Positions 63,165 to 64,000 of a stretch of DNA of 64,000 bases are shown here, piece after piece; within the stretch, counting starts at the first letter, position 1, and each line of letters opens with the position of its first letter. The translations under genes were made by a program, and so were the position numbers. The notes beneath the pieces were generated by a model that did no database searches, was not told the DNA's origin, and saw only the letters and a list, made by a program, of their open reading frames with translations. The DNA comes from Desulfosporosinus sp. OT (lineage in GTDB: Bacteria; Bacillota; Desulfitobacteriia; Desulfitobacteriales; Desulfitobacteriaceae). The stretch covers positions 38,979 to 102,978 of the forward strand of contig NZ_AGAF01000167.1 in NCBI RefSeq assembly GCF_000224515.1, read 5' to 3'.

Positions 63165-63782
63165 TCAATTTATAATTCCACGTGCACTTGCATAAAGTGC
63201 TGCCTGTGTACGACAGCTCAGTCCCAACTTACCGAGAACTTGGCTAACATGTTTTTTCACCGTATACTCTGTAATGAACAGATGTTTGGCGATATCTTTA
63301 TTATTTAAGCCCTTGCCTAATGATGCCAGTACCTCTAGCTCTCTAGGCGTTAACTGTTCGATATTCTCAAGTTTTTCCTTCTTCAACACAATTTCCATAA
63401 TGGACGGGTCATAATACTTTCTGCCTTTACTAACCAGCCGAATAGCGCTGATTATCTCCTCAGGCATTGCATCTTTTATAATATATCCATCTACTTTAAA
63501 CTCGGATGCTCGCTTAAAATCATCCGGATCTAACGAAGAAGTCAAAATAATAATCTTACACTTAACGTAGAAATCTCTAATTTCTGAGACAATATCAAAA
63601 CCACACTCATCCTTTAGCCTTAAGTCTATAATAACAATATCCGGTTTTAACCTAAAAATAACGTCGCGTGCCTCTATGATACTGGAAGCTTGCCCAACTA
63701 ACTCAAACTCCTCTTCTAACTCCAAAACTGCTATTAGACCCTGTCTCGCTATTGGAAAATCATCAATCGACACTAAGGTCAT
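63165..63782 (-). CDS. NarL/LuxR-type response regulator 3
   Basis: A 205-residue regulator starting TLVSIDDFPIARQG behind GAGGAGGTAG. Asp is in DIVIIDLRLKDECG; the DNA-binding domain is LTPRELEVLASLGKGLNNKD and TVKKHVSQVLGKLGLS. Its ATG overlaps the stop of the upstream histidine kinase by four bases, so it is the partner of that kinase. Highly similar to regulators 1 and 2. Confidence 0.93.
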   Translation of the reverse strand: MTLVSIDDFPIARQGLIAVLELEEEFELVGQASSIIEARDVIFRLKPDIVIIDLRLKDECGFDIVSEIRDFYVKCKIIILTSSLDPDDFKRASEFKVDGYIIKDAMPEEIISAIRLVSKGRKYYDPSIMEIVLKKEKLENIEQLTPRELEVLASLGKGLNNKDIAKHLFITEYTVKKHVSQVLGKLGLSCRTQAALYASARGIIN

Positions 63783-64000
63783 GAAACTACCTCCTCAAAC
63801 GTCTTTTCAGGAGTGATCTTTGCTTTCTCATTAGGTACAATGATTTTTATCCGAGTCCCTCGCCCTATATGACTTTCAATCGATGAAATCGCATTCATTG
63901 AATGAGCTAAACAGGTGATGTTGGTTAACCCCAAACCGTGATTTTCCCTGGCGCTATTTACCGGTTCAAAACCAATACCATCATCTATGATCGTTAAATG
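63779..64000 (-). CDS. Sensor histidine kinase, C-terminal part (cut by window edge)
   Basis: The frame entering from the right edge reads HLTIIDDGIGFEP, ENHGLGLTNI, and GRGTRIKIIVPN before a TGA at 63779. These are the G1 (DDGIGF), G2 (GLGL) and final strands of a HATPase domain, typical of NarX/DegS-type HPK7 kinases that pair with NarL-type regulators. The membrane and dimerisation parts lie outside the window. Confidence 0.88.
   Translation of the reverse strand, partial: HLTIIDDGIGFEPVNSARENHGLGLTNITCLAHSMNAISSIESHIGRGTRIKIIVPNEKAKITPEKTFEEVVS

Noticed and set aside
1-64000. CRISPR arrays, rRNA genes, transposase genes and prophage structural genes
   Set aside because: No regularly spaced 25-40-bp repeats, rRNA signature, intact transposase or phage head/portal gene was seen; the only repeats are those listed.

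Overview
The window looks like chromosome of a spore-forming Gram-positive clostridium, probably a Peptococcaceae relative such as Desulfosporosinus or Desulfitobacterium. This rests on the tig-clpX-lonB-lon-ysxC order, the LonB protease, the malate uptake/malic enzyme locus and the general protein character. The genus is inference; no rRNA is present.

Region 1 (1-8.1 kb) is a C4-dicarboxylate locus. A CitA/DcuS-type sensor kinase and its response regulator precede a 2-hydroxycarboxylate transporter and a malic enzyme, with a nitroreductase at the left edge and an acyl-CoA dehydrogenase after it. Region 2 (8.3-14.5 kb) holds single genes: a TIGR04086-like membrane protein, a LysM-ferritin fusion, an EamA exporter, a cation antiporter, an MFS exporter and an iron-sulfur flavoprotein. 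Region 3 (15.3-23.1 kb) is the protein quality-control run tig, clpX, lonB, lon, ysxC; clpP is missing from its usual place. Region 4 (23.4-31.9 kb) has a polysaccharide deacetylase, a glycolipid synthase, small membrane proteins, two intact tRNAs (Leu, Gln), a damaged tRNA-Thr and a secreted repeat protein.

From about 32 kb onward the DNA is accessory and richer in A+T. A decayed patch with a beta-helix/carbohydrate-binding protein (32.1-35.5 kb) leads into the most interesting locus, a putative radical-SAM peptide natural-product (RiPP) cluster at 35.6-42.2 kb on the minus strand. Its transcription order is nucleotidyltransferase, PqqD-like recognition protein, SPASM radical SAM enzyme, two small Cys-containing precursor peptides (54 and 48 aa, both missed by length cut-offs), HPr-kinase-like protein, S26-type peptidase and ABC exporter. 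The leaders carry a Y-x-K-P motif like that of lasso peptides, and the kinase and nucleotidyltransferase are accessories known from lasso clusters, but no lasso cyclase is present.

From 42.7 to 60.6 kb there is a large exopolysaccharide cluster, all on the minus strand: acyltransferase, beta-helix protein, Wzz/tyrosine kinase, pyruvyl transferase, flippase, polymerase, four glycosyltransferases, a phosphodiesterase-like enzyme, a thymidylate-kinase-like protein, a B12-binding radical SAM enzyme, an initiating sugar transferase and a nucleotide-sugar epimerase. Three paralogous NarL/LuxR response regulators and the end of a histidine kinase close the window. A near-palindrome of the form ATACT-WW-AGTAT lies upstream of the RiPP cluster, the polysaccharide kinase gene, the epimerase and two of the regulators, suggesting one regulon.

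A second system-like signal is a family of large, modular, hairpin-rich intergenic repeats (4507-5100, 6651-6960, 14735-15356, and a decayed copy near 12330-12408). Each sits directly at the 3' end of a gene in the same orientation relative to that gene.
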